From Anisodus tanguticus (taxonomy: Eukaryota > Streptophyta > Magnoliopsida > Solanales > Solanaceae), in assembly GCA_034509755.1 (NCBI GenBank), contig CM067539.1:60088513-60152512 (forward strand): 64,000 bases of DNA, in the 5' to 3' direction. Positions within the stretch are counted from its first letter, which is position 1. Every line of letters starts with the position of its first letter. Positions 48,455-60,658 of this stretch are shown one piece after another. Under the pieces are notes generated by a model. It was not told where the DNA came from. It saw only the letters and a list, made by a program, of their open reading frames with translations, and searched no databases. The position numbers were made by a program, and so were the translations under genes.

Positions 48455-48980
48455 TTCAACACTTACACCTCCTAAACTATTGAAATTATTCACTTACACC
48501 ACCTATGAGGTATATTTGTAACTAAGTATATTAAAATATAGTTATTAAATAATAAATATATTTATTTCTTATGAAACTTCAAAAAGAGGATAAATATATT
48601 TGAAAATCTTTATTCACACCTTTGATTAAAAAATAAATAAATTTTAATATGTATTTTGAAACTTTTAAAAAGGAAAATTACTTAATAAAATGACTAATTT
48701 TTGTGTTAAAATTTTCTGTTTATGAATTTTGAAAGATATATGTTTCAAGAATTGTTTATTCTCTTTTTTTAATCAAAGGCGTGAATTAAAAAAATCAAGA
48801 AAAATACTTTTCAAAAACAATATAAAAATAATTACATAGAAAACTTATTTTAATTTTAAATTTATCTTTTCATAATTATAATTTAATATACTTAGTTACT
48901 GATTATACATCATAAGGGGTGCAAGTATAGACTTTTTATATTATAAGGAGTGTAAGTATTGATTTTAAGATACAAAGAAT
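48455..48980. mobile_element. AT-rich MITE
   Basis: The left part (caacacttacacctcctaaa ... ttcacttacacc) is mirrored on the right by ataaggggtgcaagtataga and ataaggagtgtaagtattga, giving degenerate inverted repeats of about 80 bases. Superfamily and duplication are unclear. Confidence 0.55.
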
Positions 48981-49339
48981 ATATTCGAAACTGAATCATA
49001 TTATATGAATGAGAAATATAATCATTAACCTGTATAACAGCCCATATAAAATTTAAACTCAAAGTAAACATAGTTCATTTTGACAACCCATTAGAATCAC
49101 TGTCCACACGTATTTTTACTTTTTCTATCCAGCTAAATAGTTAGGAGTAATTATAGAAGTTTTGATTATAAATCACACATTTTTAGGGATAAAAAGTATA
49201 CTCAGATACTAAAATCATATTTTTCCTTCATCTATCCGCTATAGTCTTCTCTATCCGAAATTGAATCATATTTTAAATTAATTGTTGTTACTTTTTAATT
49301 CTTCTCCTTTTTCTACCGGAGAGGAGATTTTACTCAAAA

Positions 49340-49640
49340 GAAATCGCTTGAATAATCAGTGTATAATACGTAATATAAAAGACATAAAAATGCTATTTAT
49401 ACATGTGTAATCAGTATATAATAATTATTCTTTTTGGTACTATTGGTTCAATATATATATTTTAATTGAAGATGAAAGGCACAAAAGATATAATTATGCA
49501 TTGTGTAATCAATGTATAATTACTATATAATATGTATATAATTCGTGTGTATATATTATATACTAATTATACATTAACTTAATCATTTATTATACACCGA
49601 TTTATGCATTTTTTATACACATATAATTCGTCTTTTATTC
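49340..49640. repeat. TGTATAAT-rich AT repeat
   Basis: Many direct and inverted TGTATAAT/ATTATACA words occur (for example at 49360, 49517, 49565 and 49590). It may be a degenerate MITE upstream of the CLE gene. No boundary was identified. Confidence 0.4.
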
Positions 49641-49977
49641 CCAAAACAAAGGTTCCATTAAATATGTTTCTTTCTCTTTATCTATTTTAGTTAAAAAAAT
49701 CATTTATTTGTAAGAGAAATTGATGGGATTGTATGTTGGCTGATTGCTTAATGAATCAAGCTTTCCGTGATTTAACTAACCTAACGATATACGTATATGA
49801 GATTCCTTTCCTTCTTGCTACAAAAGTTTATGTCGAAGAATATAGAAATAAAATCTAAAATGGAAAATAAGGGGAAAAAAGTAGCAAAAGTTTCACAAAA
49901 TAAATAAATGCAGTTGAAGAAACTGCAAAAAGGGTGGAAATTAAGGGGGAAAATGATAATAATCATGAAAAAACTTT

Positions 49978-49985
49978 TATATAAA
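49978..49985 (+). promoter_or_regulatory. TATA box of the CLE gene
   Basis: TATATAAA lies 66-73 bases upstream of the CLE ATG. Initiation about 30 bases downstream would give a 5' UTR of about 40 bases. Confidence 0.65.
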
Positions 49986-50050
49986 GAACGAATCCTAAAA
50001 GCAAAAATCAACACATTGGGAAACAAAATCATATTTCTTTTAGTATCAAC

Positions 50051-50323
50051 ATGAATAAATTTCATCTCTTTGTATTTGTTGCTGCTCTATTATTTTTCAA
50101 TATATCAGTAGAAGTTGGAGCTATCATGATTGAGAATGTCTCTACTAAATCGTTAAAAATTAAAGAAATATTTCGATCTTTGACAAAGTTACGAACTTCA
50201 AGAAAATTCAAGGTGCCCTTGCATTTAGTTCCTTGTGGACCAAATCCGATACACAACATTTCTCCTCCAAGCATGCTCGAGACAAATTCTGATGCACCCA
50301 AATCCAATACATCAAAGAATTAA
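50051..50323 (+). CDS. CLE-family signalling peptide precursor
   Basis: CLE precursors are secreted and processed to a 12-13-residue peptide that is perceived by leucine-rich-repeat receptor kinases of the CLV1/BAM/PXY group and controls meristem, vascular or root development. This single-exon ORF encodes 90 residues. A hydrophobic signal peptide spans about 1-24 (core LFVFVAALLFF, likely cleavage after VGA). A variable basic region covers 25-57. The CLE motif HLVPCGPNPIHN occupies 58-69, and a polar 21-residue tail follows. Pro4, Gly6, Pro7, Asn8, Pro9, His11 and Asn12 of the motif agree with the family. Odd points are His instead of Arg at position 1, Cys at position 5 where Ser, Thr or Gly is usual, and Ile at 10. 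The length and single exon fit the family. A TATA box sits at a suitable distance. The ORF is intact in an AT-rich setting where chance preservation is unlikely. Which CLE ortholog group it belongs to cannot be settled by eye. Confidence 0.88.
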   Translation: MNKFHLFVFVAALLFFNISVEVGAIMIENVSTKSLKIKEIFRSLTKLRTSRKFKVPLHLVPCGPNPIHNISPPSMLETNSDAPKSNTSKN

Positions 50324-50562
50324 CCTTTGAGAGGAAAATTTCATATGATGTAATAAGCAATGTATTAATAATTTTAATAACATTGTGGCTTTTCCATTAC
50401 CACTAATTACTACAATACATTTGGATTTATATGATATGTTGTAGTGGTTGATAAGTTATTGTTATTTTAGTATTGTTATGACTTATGAATGTTAACAAAA
50501 TCCAACAATCATTAAAAAAAACACTAACAACGTACATTGAATACAAAATGAAAAGAAATTGA

Positions 50563-51549
50563 TGTTGGTTACTATTGTAAAGCAGTACGGGAAGTAAATA
50601 AATATTACAAGTGTTCGAAAGGATAAACAAATAGGCAATGTTCAGAACTGCCGCAAGCTTGTTGAGTCTTGAATCTTGATAACCTGAAATCAAGAAACAA
50701 CTAAATCTGGAATGTTATAAATGTGTGTTGAGTCGAGTGATTGCACTTTGTCATTAAGACAAGATTGCCCCGTATATATGCTTTTATGCTAGCGGGAAAT
50801 AGTCTCCCAAGATAAAACAACACTTTAATCTCAACACTACAAAGCCAATAGGTTGAGTCTGACGAAGAAAACAAATACGAATCTACTTGCTGAAGAAATG
50901 GAAAAGGAAGGAAGAGTTTCTGTTTTCGTCCAACGTTTTTGGACTGACTTTCTCTTCTGTTTTGTCTCTGTGTATATAGTGTGTCTTTCCTCACTGTTTG
51001 TGCTGCTATTTTCGTGTTTGTATGTACAACACAATTGAGCCAAAAGGCATCAATATATAGCATGGAGGAGGGACTCGTCAACTGCCACAAACATGGCTGT
51101 TAATAGTCATTAGGAGGGCTGGTTAATGCGCCAAAAAATAGCCCACCCGCTACCCGAGCCCGAGCCCGGACGAGCGGCGGCGTGTGTGTGGGCTTAGCCT
51201 TGAACCCAAGCACATCTAGGTCCTCCCTCCTTTAAACACATGGGATACCCCTTGGGGTCCCAAACCCTTTACCACTTTAGAGACTTATAAAGAGAGCAAT
51301 TCTTCCTTTTCCCACCGATGTGGTAGATTTGTCCCACACCACATTTCCATGCCTCAAACACCGTACTTCGTGGACCAATATCTCTTTCATTTCTCAACGA
51401 AATTTGACGATTCTTGGCCCTACGGTCATCTACTCACTTAGTAGATTATGCATGTGAGAAGAGACAAAGCCTCCAACATGCGGAACACTAGTGTTTAATT
51501 CATTAAATATGGGTGGACGCACCTCCTCGCCAAAGACAAATTTCCAACA
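50563..51549 (-). mobile_element. Copia solo LTR, 987 bp
   Basis: It runs from tgttggttac to tttccaaca and is flanked by a perfect 5-bp duplication, attga, at 50558-50562 and 51550-51554. It belongs to the same family as the LTRs of the two larger Copia copies. No internal sequence is left, so unequal or intrastrand LTR recombination removed it. Its sense strand is minus, and a TATA-like TTTATAAGTC (about 51284-51293) points towards the 3' side of the CLE gene. Confidence 0.93.
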
Positions 51550-51640
51550 ATTGAGAATAGTAATGTTAGGAAAAAGAAAATGATACAAACATAATAGAAA
51601 AGAAGTAAAAATCTTGTTAATATCCACCTTCCAATTTGGT

Positions 51641-52410
51641 TAAATATCTAGATAGTCCCTTAAACTTAACACATTTTGTAAGATAGACATCAAATTTAGT
51701 CAGTAATTAAATAGATATTTGAACTTGGCAGAAGTTTATCTTTTAAACACAAGTGTTTAACGTGGCAAATTACCGTGTTTTAAAATCAATTTCAAGCACG
51801 TTAATGCCTTATTTTACCCTTATTTTTATTTGTTATTCAAAAATAGCCTATCTAAAATTCCAATCTTTCTTCTTTCACATTCCTTCATCTATTCCAATAA
51901 AGAATAGAATCTAACATAAAATTATCATTCTTTGTTTATGTATCAGTAATTTATTCGATTATCTTACAATTGTGTTTGTATCGGAGAACTTGCTTTGCTG
52001 TCAAATAATTTTTTTAATACAAAGAGTCAAATTCAAAAAAGAATTTAATCAAGAAAAAAGCTAACAACTAAGAAATAAAAGAGGGGTAGGGAAGGATGGG
52101 ACGATGATTTTGGATGGAGAAATGGAGGGGATGATGTGGTGGGGGTGGAGATGTGTGTGGGTATGGAAGTGGGTTTGTATTTTTTTAATTGCATTTATTC
52201 TATTTTAGTTATATTTGTCATTTTTATATAAAAAAATTACATGTGTCATGCAATAAGTGGTCAATTTAACAAAGGCAAGTTCGTCTCACGCACTTTATCT
52301 TTTGCACACGTGTTTAAAAGACACACTTTCAAGTGTCTGTTTGGTGACTGACTAAGTTTGAGTGTCTATCTTACAAACCATGTCAAGTCTAAGAGGTTAT
52401 AGTTATTTGA
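51641..52410. mobile_element. Foldback MITE, about 770 bp
   Basis: The left arm (ttaacacattttgtaagatagaca, and further in ttttaaacacaagtg) is mirrored by the right arm (gtgtctatcttacaaaccatgtc, and cacgtgtttaaaag), over about 130 bases. The interior is AT-rich with a G-rich patch at 52085-52170. Exact ends and duplication are uncertain. Confidence 0.65.
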
Positions 52411-52864
52411 CCTTCCAACTTTTGTATAGTACAAGACTTTTGAGGTTTAATATATATGTGTCCATAAAGTTACAATCTATATGTGTCCTTAAAGTTACAA
52501 TCTCTTTGATAAAAATACCATATAGACATTTGAAGCTTCAGTTTAAAGTTTTTAAATTTTTAGTTCTTAGTTTTTAGTTTGATGTGGTGAGAATTTGTTG
52601 GGAACACAATGATGAAATTATATACAGAAGTTGAGGAAGATTGGAGGTGATTTGCACTAATTTAGAATCAAAATTAAGAAAAAAGGTAGAGTGAAAAGAC
52701 GTCACTGCTACATGTGTATATCGTTATATCACACACATATATACATGGGTACACAAATATTGTGATACATGGATATACATACGAAGTATACTCATATATA
52801 CAAGAGGATACACAAATATACAAGCGATACAAACAAATATACACCTCCTTCCTCCCCTTAAAAT

Positions 52865-53028
52865 TAGGGGTGTCAGTGGTTTTTCAAAAAACCAATTGAA
52901 CCGAACCGTATCAAACCAAATTATAGTTTTTTTAGTAAAATAAAAAAATTTAAAATAAATCTATAACCGTACCGAATAATTAAGGTGATTTTTATTTTCT
53001 AGAAAAAAGACTAAAAAAATATCGAACC

Positions 53029-53084
<56 letters not shown>

Positions 53085-54331
53085 CATATTAAGTTTATTA
53101 GATATTACATTAAAATTGTTGATGTTGGGCCTTGTCTTGGGATGAATTTAGATGGAGAGGGCTATAATTAAAACCTAAACTTATTCTACCTTATTAAACA
53201 AAGTTAATAACGTCAAACATTACTACACTTAAAGCGGCAAGTTGGCAATATCAATTGGCCGCCTAAGACTAAAATGTTTGTTTTCTTCCTCTAAATCAAG
53301 CAAATTAAGAAAATTGCATCAAGTGAAACACAATTTGCTGCAAATTACTTCTCTCAAAATCTATAAATTATGAGTCTTGGGGCCTAAGAGAACTTGAAAC
53401 TGTCCAAACTTTATTGAGAATACTGATAGACCAGCATTCTCTCTAACCCTTCAGTCAACGTCCCAAAATTTATATATAACAATGAGTTACCTTCTTTTGT
53501 TCGTACATCTATTTTATGAAGTTTTTTTTATGTAATTTTAAGGAGCTTTCATGAAAATTACTTTTGTTAATAGAGTCCAAAACCACTTTGCAAAATATTC
53601 CCTAGTGATAAAAAAAGTTTTTTTTAGTTCAAGTGAACATATAATAAGAGATTAACTCAATATAATAAGATTGACAATATCTAAAAGAATCTATGGTGTA
53701 TAAAATCCTCAAAGGTAAAAAACTACGATAGATTATTTTTTCTTCCCCCCCCTTAAATAGACATGTTCATAAATAAATCATAATCCGGCTCAGTACAAAT
53801 TAAATTGGAATTTTTCTTGTGGAGATAAATTCTAAAAAATCCAAATCAAAAGGGATTATTGTAAAAGTAGTGAGATATTGAAACAAATGGAGGTCTCTTC
53901 AATAATTTAAAAAGAAAAAACAACTAGCAAAGTGTGATTATTGCAAAAGATAAGTACACCTTCATTCAATTCTTGTAATGAAGAATAACTCGCACGTGTA
54001 TTAGATATAAATTTTTCTTTCATAATGTAGTGTGCTCCTTATAAATCATAATTAGATGTTGTTGCATTTGCGAAGGTCAACAATAATGTTGCATTTTTAA
54101 TCTAGTTCGTCCAACACCTTTTAATTCTTAACTTCTATTATTCTTTTGTATTGTATCAGGCGTCTTTTTTAAAAATATCGAAAACTAATTGAACCGAAAC
54201 CGAAGAAACCCGACTTGATTGGGACGATCTCAAAAAGTTTGATTTTGGTTATATATAGTAAATTAACTGAAAAATTAATATAATATAAATTATTCTAAAT
54301 AACCAGCCTGACGGAACCATTGACACCCCTA
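52865..54331. mobile_element. Non-autonomous hAT element, 1467 bp
   Basis: Ends TAGGGGTGTCAGTGGTT and (right, reverse complement) TAGGGGTGTCAATGGTT, with a perfect 8-bp duplication cttaaaat at 52857-52864 and 54332-54339. Subterminal motifs here are aaccgaaccg and ttgaaccgaaac variants rather than CCCGACCC. It contains a TA microsatellite and no transposase. Confidence 0.93.
53031..53082. repeat. TA microsatellite
   Basis: About 26 uninterrupted AT dinucleotides lie inside the hAT element. Confidence 0.95.
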
Positions 54332-54339
54332 CTTAAAAT

Positions 54340-54889
54340 CATTCAATTCGCTACATGTCCATTTAAAACCACCGTAGCACAAACATCTAACCACCTTTAG
54401 AACATAAAACCTATCACAAGTCTTTAGATTTTGTTCTACAAATATTCTTCACTTTCAAACTAATTCTAGAAAAATCTATTTTCAGCACCAAACATTATTA
54501 ATACCCAACCTATTTCTTCGACCTCCAATAAATTTCATCAATGAAATCTTGAAAAAATAGAAATTTCATTTAAAACACAACAAAACAACATTAATGAAAT
54601 TCAATTTCAATTTCAGTTCAATCCAAAACCCAAAAGTATGTGCAGAAAAAGAGATATCAATAAAACAAAAGTTGGCTATAGTAAAAAAAATATGTTAAAG
54701 TGGACAAATAAATAAATGGTATGTCATTTTTTACCAATCTTTTTTTTGGTAATAAAATTTGTATTTTATTACCATTCGAAATTTACAGCACACAAAGAGA
54801 CCTGATCTACACAAAGTTGGACATGCCCAACCTTAGTATTTTTTCTACACTATACGACTTTCTACCATTGCATTACATAGGATACAAAT
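54340..54889. other. AT-rich spacer
   Basis: No gene or repeat end was recognised. Its right part may be the 3' end of the LINE that begins at 54890. Confidence 0.4.
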
Positions 54890-55854
54890 TCAGTTTTTCA
54901 ATCTACTAGCTAATTTCTGAACTATACTACATCTAGCAAACACCTCCAGTACAATCAATCTAACTATCACCTCTGGTTGCCTCCTGGTCTTCTGAAAGAT
55001 CACTTTGTATTCTTGCCACACATGATATAGTGCAGCAGATAGAGTCATTATGTATATTGTGTCTCCTGCATTCTTACTTCTTCTTCTGTCAACCATTCAT
55101 TGTATTTCGGTTATCCATCCTGCTGGTGCTCTATCAATGTCTTGCCATTTAAGTAGTCCTTGCCAAATCTGTGTAGTGCCTAGGCATTGAAAAAATAAGT
55201 GTTCTATTGATTCCTCATTTTGCTGGCATAGTGGACAACTTTTATCTTCAATAACCCCCCATTTTGACAACATATCCCTTGTGTAGAGTTTGTTATGTGC
55301 TACCAGTGTTGCTTGAAACAACCACTTTGGGTGTCCTGAATTGCTACAAGTGAGCCTTCTCCATGGGACTTTAGGGTACTCTCATAAATATATCTTCTTT
55401 ATAGAGAAAGTCTTAGTCCCATAATGTCTTCTCTAGTCATTCCTATTTCTTCAATATAATTCTTTGCTTTGAATATTCTCCTGATGACCCAACTAGCTTG
55501 TTTAGGTATCAGTTCTCATAGTGCTCCTCTGTTTCTATAATAAGTGTGTAGCCATTTCACCCATAGGACATCCTTCTTCTTACTTAATTTTCACAATAAC
55601 CTGCACAAGGCTGCCTTATTCCAGATGTGCATATTCAGCAAATTCATGCCCCCAGCTGCCTTTGGCATACACAGTTTCTCCTATGCAAGCAAAGCCTTCT
55701 TTGACATTTTCACATGTCCAGTCCATAAAAAGGTTCTCCAGATTTATTCAATTACCCCAATAATCTTCTTAGGGAGCAGTAACAATTGTGACCAGTAGGT
55801 TTGTATTGCAAACAAGACAGATTTTATAAGTTGTAACCTTCCAGCATAAGAAAG
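54890..55854 (-). pseudogene. LINE reverse-transcriptase C-terminal fragment
   Basis: The minus strand reads from SYAGRLQLIKSVLFAIQTYW (about 55850), through pieces such as GGMNLLNMHIWNKAALC, to a zinc-binding RVT-associated domain: FQATLVAHNKLYTRDMLSKW and CPLCQQNEESIEHLFFQC (55097-55321). The C-x2-C...H-x4-C pattern of that domain is visible. A tail ORF (54890-55096) follows. Several stops and shifts make it dead. The 5' side is cut at 55855 by a Copia insertion; the rest lies beyond the window or is lost. Confidence 0.85.
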
Positions 55855-57535
55855 TGTGGGATACAACAATTGCAGGAAATGAGAAGTAAGTAACTGCTAA
55901 CTAGGGATGGCAACGGATCGGAGCTGGATCGGATCCTACTAGATCCAGATCCAGATCCATTTTTCATACCTGAATCCAGATCCATCGGATCCGCCGGGTC
56001 CACGGATCGGATCTGGATCCACATGTAAAAAATTTTGCCTTGCTAAAAATGTAACCTTGCTAAGAATTTTTTTTGAACTGACAAACGATTTTAAATTAGC
56101 TAACAATTTATTGTGTTTCAATTTTGAAATGTTCATATAAGATATTTTGTTCGTTGTCTCGTTTTGATTGCGAGCTATTAATTGAAAATATTGGACAATG
56201 ACAATAGTTGTGGAAAATGCCGAATCTTCACAAATGAAGTGAATATAATTTTAACTATCTATTTCCACTAATATAAATATTGATTTTATTATCGAAGTTA
56301 CTTGCATCCGATCCGAAAATACTTATAAAATTACATTCTAGGTTATGAATATATTTAATAAAAAATGGATCGATCTGGACCGGATACGGATCTCGGATCC
56401 GGATCCGATCCGTCGAAACGGATCGGGTCCGATCCGGATCCAAATTTTGAAGATCCATATCCTATAAAACGGATCTCGATCCACCGGATCCGGACCGGGT
56501 CCAGGATCCACTGCCATCTCTACTGCTAACTATTACAACTAACAGAAATTACAACAAACTGAAATTACAACCAACTAAAATTACAACCACTTTGATATTT
56601 TGTTGGGTCGAGTGATGGCACTCTGTCTTTAAGACAAGATTGCCCCGTATATATCCTTTTACATTATAGACAATAGTCTCCCAAGATAAAACAACAACTT
56701 AACAAATGAGCAAAGGAAACTCAAATGTTACTTTTGAAGAACATAGAGTAACGAAATGATGCTGGAGAGGAAGAAGAAGATTTTTCTGTCTCTTACTAGA
56801 ACAATTGAGCCAAAGACTTCAATTTATAGTGTAAGGAGGGTGACTTCTCAACTAGCCAACTAATGGCTTTTAATAGCTATGTAATGATACTTAGTGAGGA
56901 GTTATATTCAGCCAAGTAAATGACTGAGTTTATGTGCAAAGTAATGGAGATTCAATGTTTCAAAACCAACCCAAAAGGCATAAACTTTCTGCCTTCCGTC
57001 GCTGGACCCTCTTCCCAATTTTATCTTTCCAGAAACTCCAGGGACCAAACTGTAGATATTAAGCAATTTGGGGTCCAAAAAGATAATATCAGAAGAAGCC
57101 CAACAGCCCAAGGACCAAAGACCAAGGCCCAAGGCTAACGACCCACAACGGGACAGGCGGGCGGCAGCGCGCGTGTGGGCTTAGCCTCGAACCCAAGCAC
57201 ACCTAGGTCATCCCTCCTTCAAACACATAGGTTACCCCTTGGGGTCCCAAACCCTTATCCATTTTTTAGACTTATAAAATGAACAAATCTTCCTTTCTCC
57301 ACTGATGAGGGAGATTTGTTCCACACCATATTTTCATATTTCAAACACATCACTTCGTGGACCAATATCATTTTCATTTCTTAACGAAATTTGACGATCA
57401 TTGGCCCTGCGGTCATCTACCCACTTAGTAGATTATGCACGTGTGAAGAACCAAAGTCTCCAACATGCAGAACCCTAGTGTTTAAGTCATTAAAGATGGG
57501 TGGATGCAACTCCCACCAAAGGCAAATTTCCAACA
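55855..57535 (-). mobile_element. 3' LTR of Copia copy C, split by a hAT
   Basis: It runs from tgtgggatac to ttccaaca. Without the hAT and its duplication it is about 1050 bp, matching the solo LTR at 50563. The adjoining atcccctctt (57536-57545), an AGAGGGGAT tract on the minus strand, is the polypurine tract. Confidence 0.85.
55902..56522. mobile_element. hAT MITE, 621 bp
   Basis: Ends TAGGGATGGCA and (right, reverse complement) TAGAGATGGCA, with a perfect 8-bp duplication ctgctaac at 55894-55901 and 56523-56530. Subterminal arrays are GGATCCGGATC/CGGATCGGATC words, many containing GGATCC or GATC. No coding sequence. It is inserted in the Copia LTR. Confidence 0.94.
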
Positions 57536-60500
57536 ATCCCCTCTTGAAACAGATTTTGGCGCACTCACAAGGTGCCTATTTCCAGGAATATTTCAGTGGA
57601 CCGATGTTACATCAGGAGAGGTAGCTTTAGCTTTGAACATCTCATAGTTAAATACCATCGGACTTACTGCGCGGTGAAAGTGAAGTCTTGAACCATCAGT
57701 GTTTAGTGTAAGCCAAGTCAATAGTACCAACACAGCAACTTCCCTTACTCTGTTCTTCATAATGTTTTATCCGTTGTGGCCATGGACACTTTTGGATTCT
57801 TAAGTGCGTTCATTTGAGATGGTCTATCCTCGCACTTAAATATGTGGTCTCCTACAAAGTAGCCTGATATACCCCACTTTACAAGTGTTAAGAACTATTA
57901 AAAGTGTCACTACCCAAACCGTAGGGCCGCGACGGGCACCCGGACCCCACCCACCGGGTACCGCTAATCGTACAACCAACACCTACTCACAATTATTTAC
58001 CGACTAAGCCAAAAAAGATTATAGAAAATCTTAACCAGAAATCTAATTTTCATATATACATACCCATACCAAGACCGACAAGACCACACATGACAACTAA
58101 CCACAGGACACTTGTTTACAAGCCTCTAAAGAATACATGACATCACAAGGACGGAATATGACCCCGCCATACCCATATACATATGCAAAAATAACGTATC
58201 ACGACCAAACTGCAACTCCGAAACAAATAGAGTGCTCCAACATCAACTGAACCAGCAACCTACTAGCGTGAACCGTCACCCTCTTTAACTGAACCTGCGG
58301 GCATGAAACGCAGCGTCCCCCTACAAAAGGGACATCGGTACGACTGATGTACTGAGTATGTCAGGCATGAATAATAACATAACATGGATATAATAAATAC
58401 TGAAACAGAAACAGCTTACCAACAGTAAATGCCTCCAAGTGTCCTAATAGATATGCCTAAATGTTATGCACAATGCAAATGCGGTATACTAATGTCCACA
58501 CAGGAATCCTACCCATAACCGCCACACAGGCATTCGTTTATATCATATAAGCCACACAGGCTTCAATATTATCATATCTTCTTGGCCATACATGCATCCA
58601 TTTTGACCACACAAGCTCGATATGTGGCCTCTTAGGGCTCTTTTGTGATAGTCTGTACCAGCTGCAGGTGGTGTGCGTATATAAAGCCTTTCCCTTTTTC
58701 CATATACCCTACATATATATGATATTTACCATATAGTAGTGTGCGTAGCACAAGTGGTCCAAGGTAATATATGAATGCAATGCAAATGAAAATGTATGAA
58801 TGATAATAAAACCTTCTTTGAATTTACCGGATGACAATAATATCCTTGCCCCTTTGGCTAACATTGAATATTTAACATGTACCTTCAGCTGACATTGTAA
58901 ATATTAACATTCTTTTCCATATGCCTCAATAAGGACTTAGACACATATTTAGACATGATTTTAGCATAGGAATCAATAATATGAACATTCCTTAACTCAC
59001 TAAGAGTAGAATAAATTATGGAGCAATATCACGGTTACGTTTCATACGTAGAACATGCCAAAAGAAATAAATGATTTGCCTTAACATACCTCGAATATTG
59101 TCTTTTCAATAATTCTGTATTGAATTCGCTAGAACGTTGATGGACGATCTCTCCTTTTTAAACGAAACCAAGAAATTATTCACTGACAACCCAGGCCGAC
59201 AAAATGCTCCATGTATAAATTCCAAAGAGTCCACACTAGACAACACAAGGTAAATAGAGAATTGCATATGCAATTGGGTGTTCTAATTTGCGAAACAGAG
59301 AGAACACTTGACAATTGTTTTGGTGTAGGAATTTGTTAGGCAGCAAACTGATTGACTTCAACCTACTTAAACACTAAGAATAAGATACACTAAAAAAATG
59401 CAATTGTTAGCTATTAAATGATCCCATGATTTGGTCTCCCACTCAGCCAATTCTTTGGAAGTGGGAGCACCCTCTTTCACGCCACATGCACACTACATGC
59501 ACCCCACATAATTAATCAAGTGATCGGCCTCTGTATAATTTATCAATCACACATAATTAATTTCGTGATCTCAATTCACTTAAATCTTAATAACTTATAA
59601 GACCTTCATATACTCAATGTCATAGCCTTGTGATGTGACACTAGTCCATAACCTATTTGTGCACGCACCAAATTTATTAACGCTTCCTATTGTCACACTT
59701 TTTACGTTCAAAATTATTTTGGGATTTTATCCTTTTATGTGCTAAACTCTTTATTAGCATACGTGATACCACATAAAATCCCCGAGGCCCGAGACTACTT
59801 ATTACGCTTAGGTGCTCAAATCATTGTCCAAAATTTCAGGATTTTACAAAAAGTTTCCCCAAACCTAACCTTAACCGTTGAGGATCATTAGAAGATTTTG
59901 GAAACTTAACCTTCACCCACACTGCAGATAACACTTAACGTCTATCGCGAGAATGTCTTTGGGTTTATGTTCCTTACAGAAATCATAACCCGAAGTGTTC
60001 TTGCTTCCACCGAGGCGCTTAGCTGAACCTTTACAACTTAGTTTTCCATTGAACAAAATTCCTGGGATCTCCAGTCAGTAAGGTTGGGTTACCACCGTAT
60101 TGGTCCTTAAAGCTTGGGTTTTAAACCCATTCCCCTAGACAAACAGAATATCTGATCTCTGGGTATGCCCTTTGTCACTGGGTTGCTATGTTATCCTTTG
60201 ATTTTATATAATCAATGATATTATATCCGTGGTGATCAGCTGCCTAACGGTCTTATGTCTCCATCGAATATGATGAGATTTGCCATTGTACATAGAACTT
60301 CGTGCCTTTTCTAAAGCCGTCTGGCTGTCACAATGAATCATCACTGAAGGTACGGGTTTGTCCTACTAAGGGAGATCATCTAAGAAGTCGTGAAGCCACT
60401 CAGCTTCTTTTCATGCTTTGTCTAAAGCGATAAACTCTGATTCCATCGTGGATCGGGCGATGCAAGTTTGCTTAGAGGATTTCCAAGACAAACCCCACCA

Positions 60501-60658
60501 CCAATTGTAAATATATACCCACTGGTGGACTTGGTGTTCTCTATATCAGATATCCACTTTGCATCACTGTACCTCTCTAGTACAGCTGGATATCTTTAAT
60601 AATGTAACCCGTAATTTAGCATGTACTTCAGGTAACGTAGCACTCGATTCAACACTTT
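57536..60658 (-). pseudogene. Copia copy C RNase H region, interrupted
   Basis: Minus-strand pieces of the RT/RNase H C-terminal part lie on both sides of a solo LTR (59854-60658, and 57536-57899). Pieces readable by eye include STSGYIF and the RNase H segment with IHCDSQTALE. Stops are frequent. The sequence is colinear with 20872-22000 of copy A, which lacks the insertion and so shows the empty site. Confidence 0.7.
57905..59848 (-). mobile_element. Gypsy-like solo LTR, 1944 bp
   Basis: The insert has TGTCACTACC...GATTTTACA tips and a perfect 5-bp duplication, aaaag, at 57900-57904 and 59849-59853. The related copy A shows the empty site at about 21229-21236. The sequence type (ccgcgacgggcacccgg near one end, tgatgtactgagtatgtcag) is that of Solanaceae Tekay-like LTRs, whose usual sense would be the minus strand here. 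No internal region is present. Confidence 0.85.

Noticed and set aside
50062..50307. Minus-strand ORF opposite the CLE gene
   Set aside because: It is an antisense shadow; the plus strand has the signal peptide, CLE motif and TATA box.
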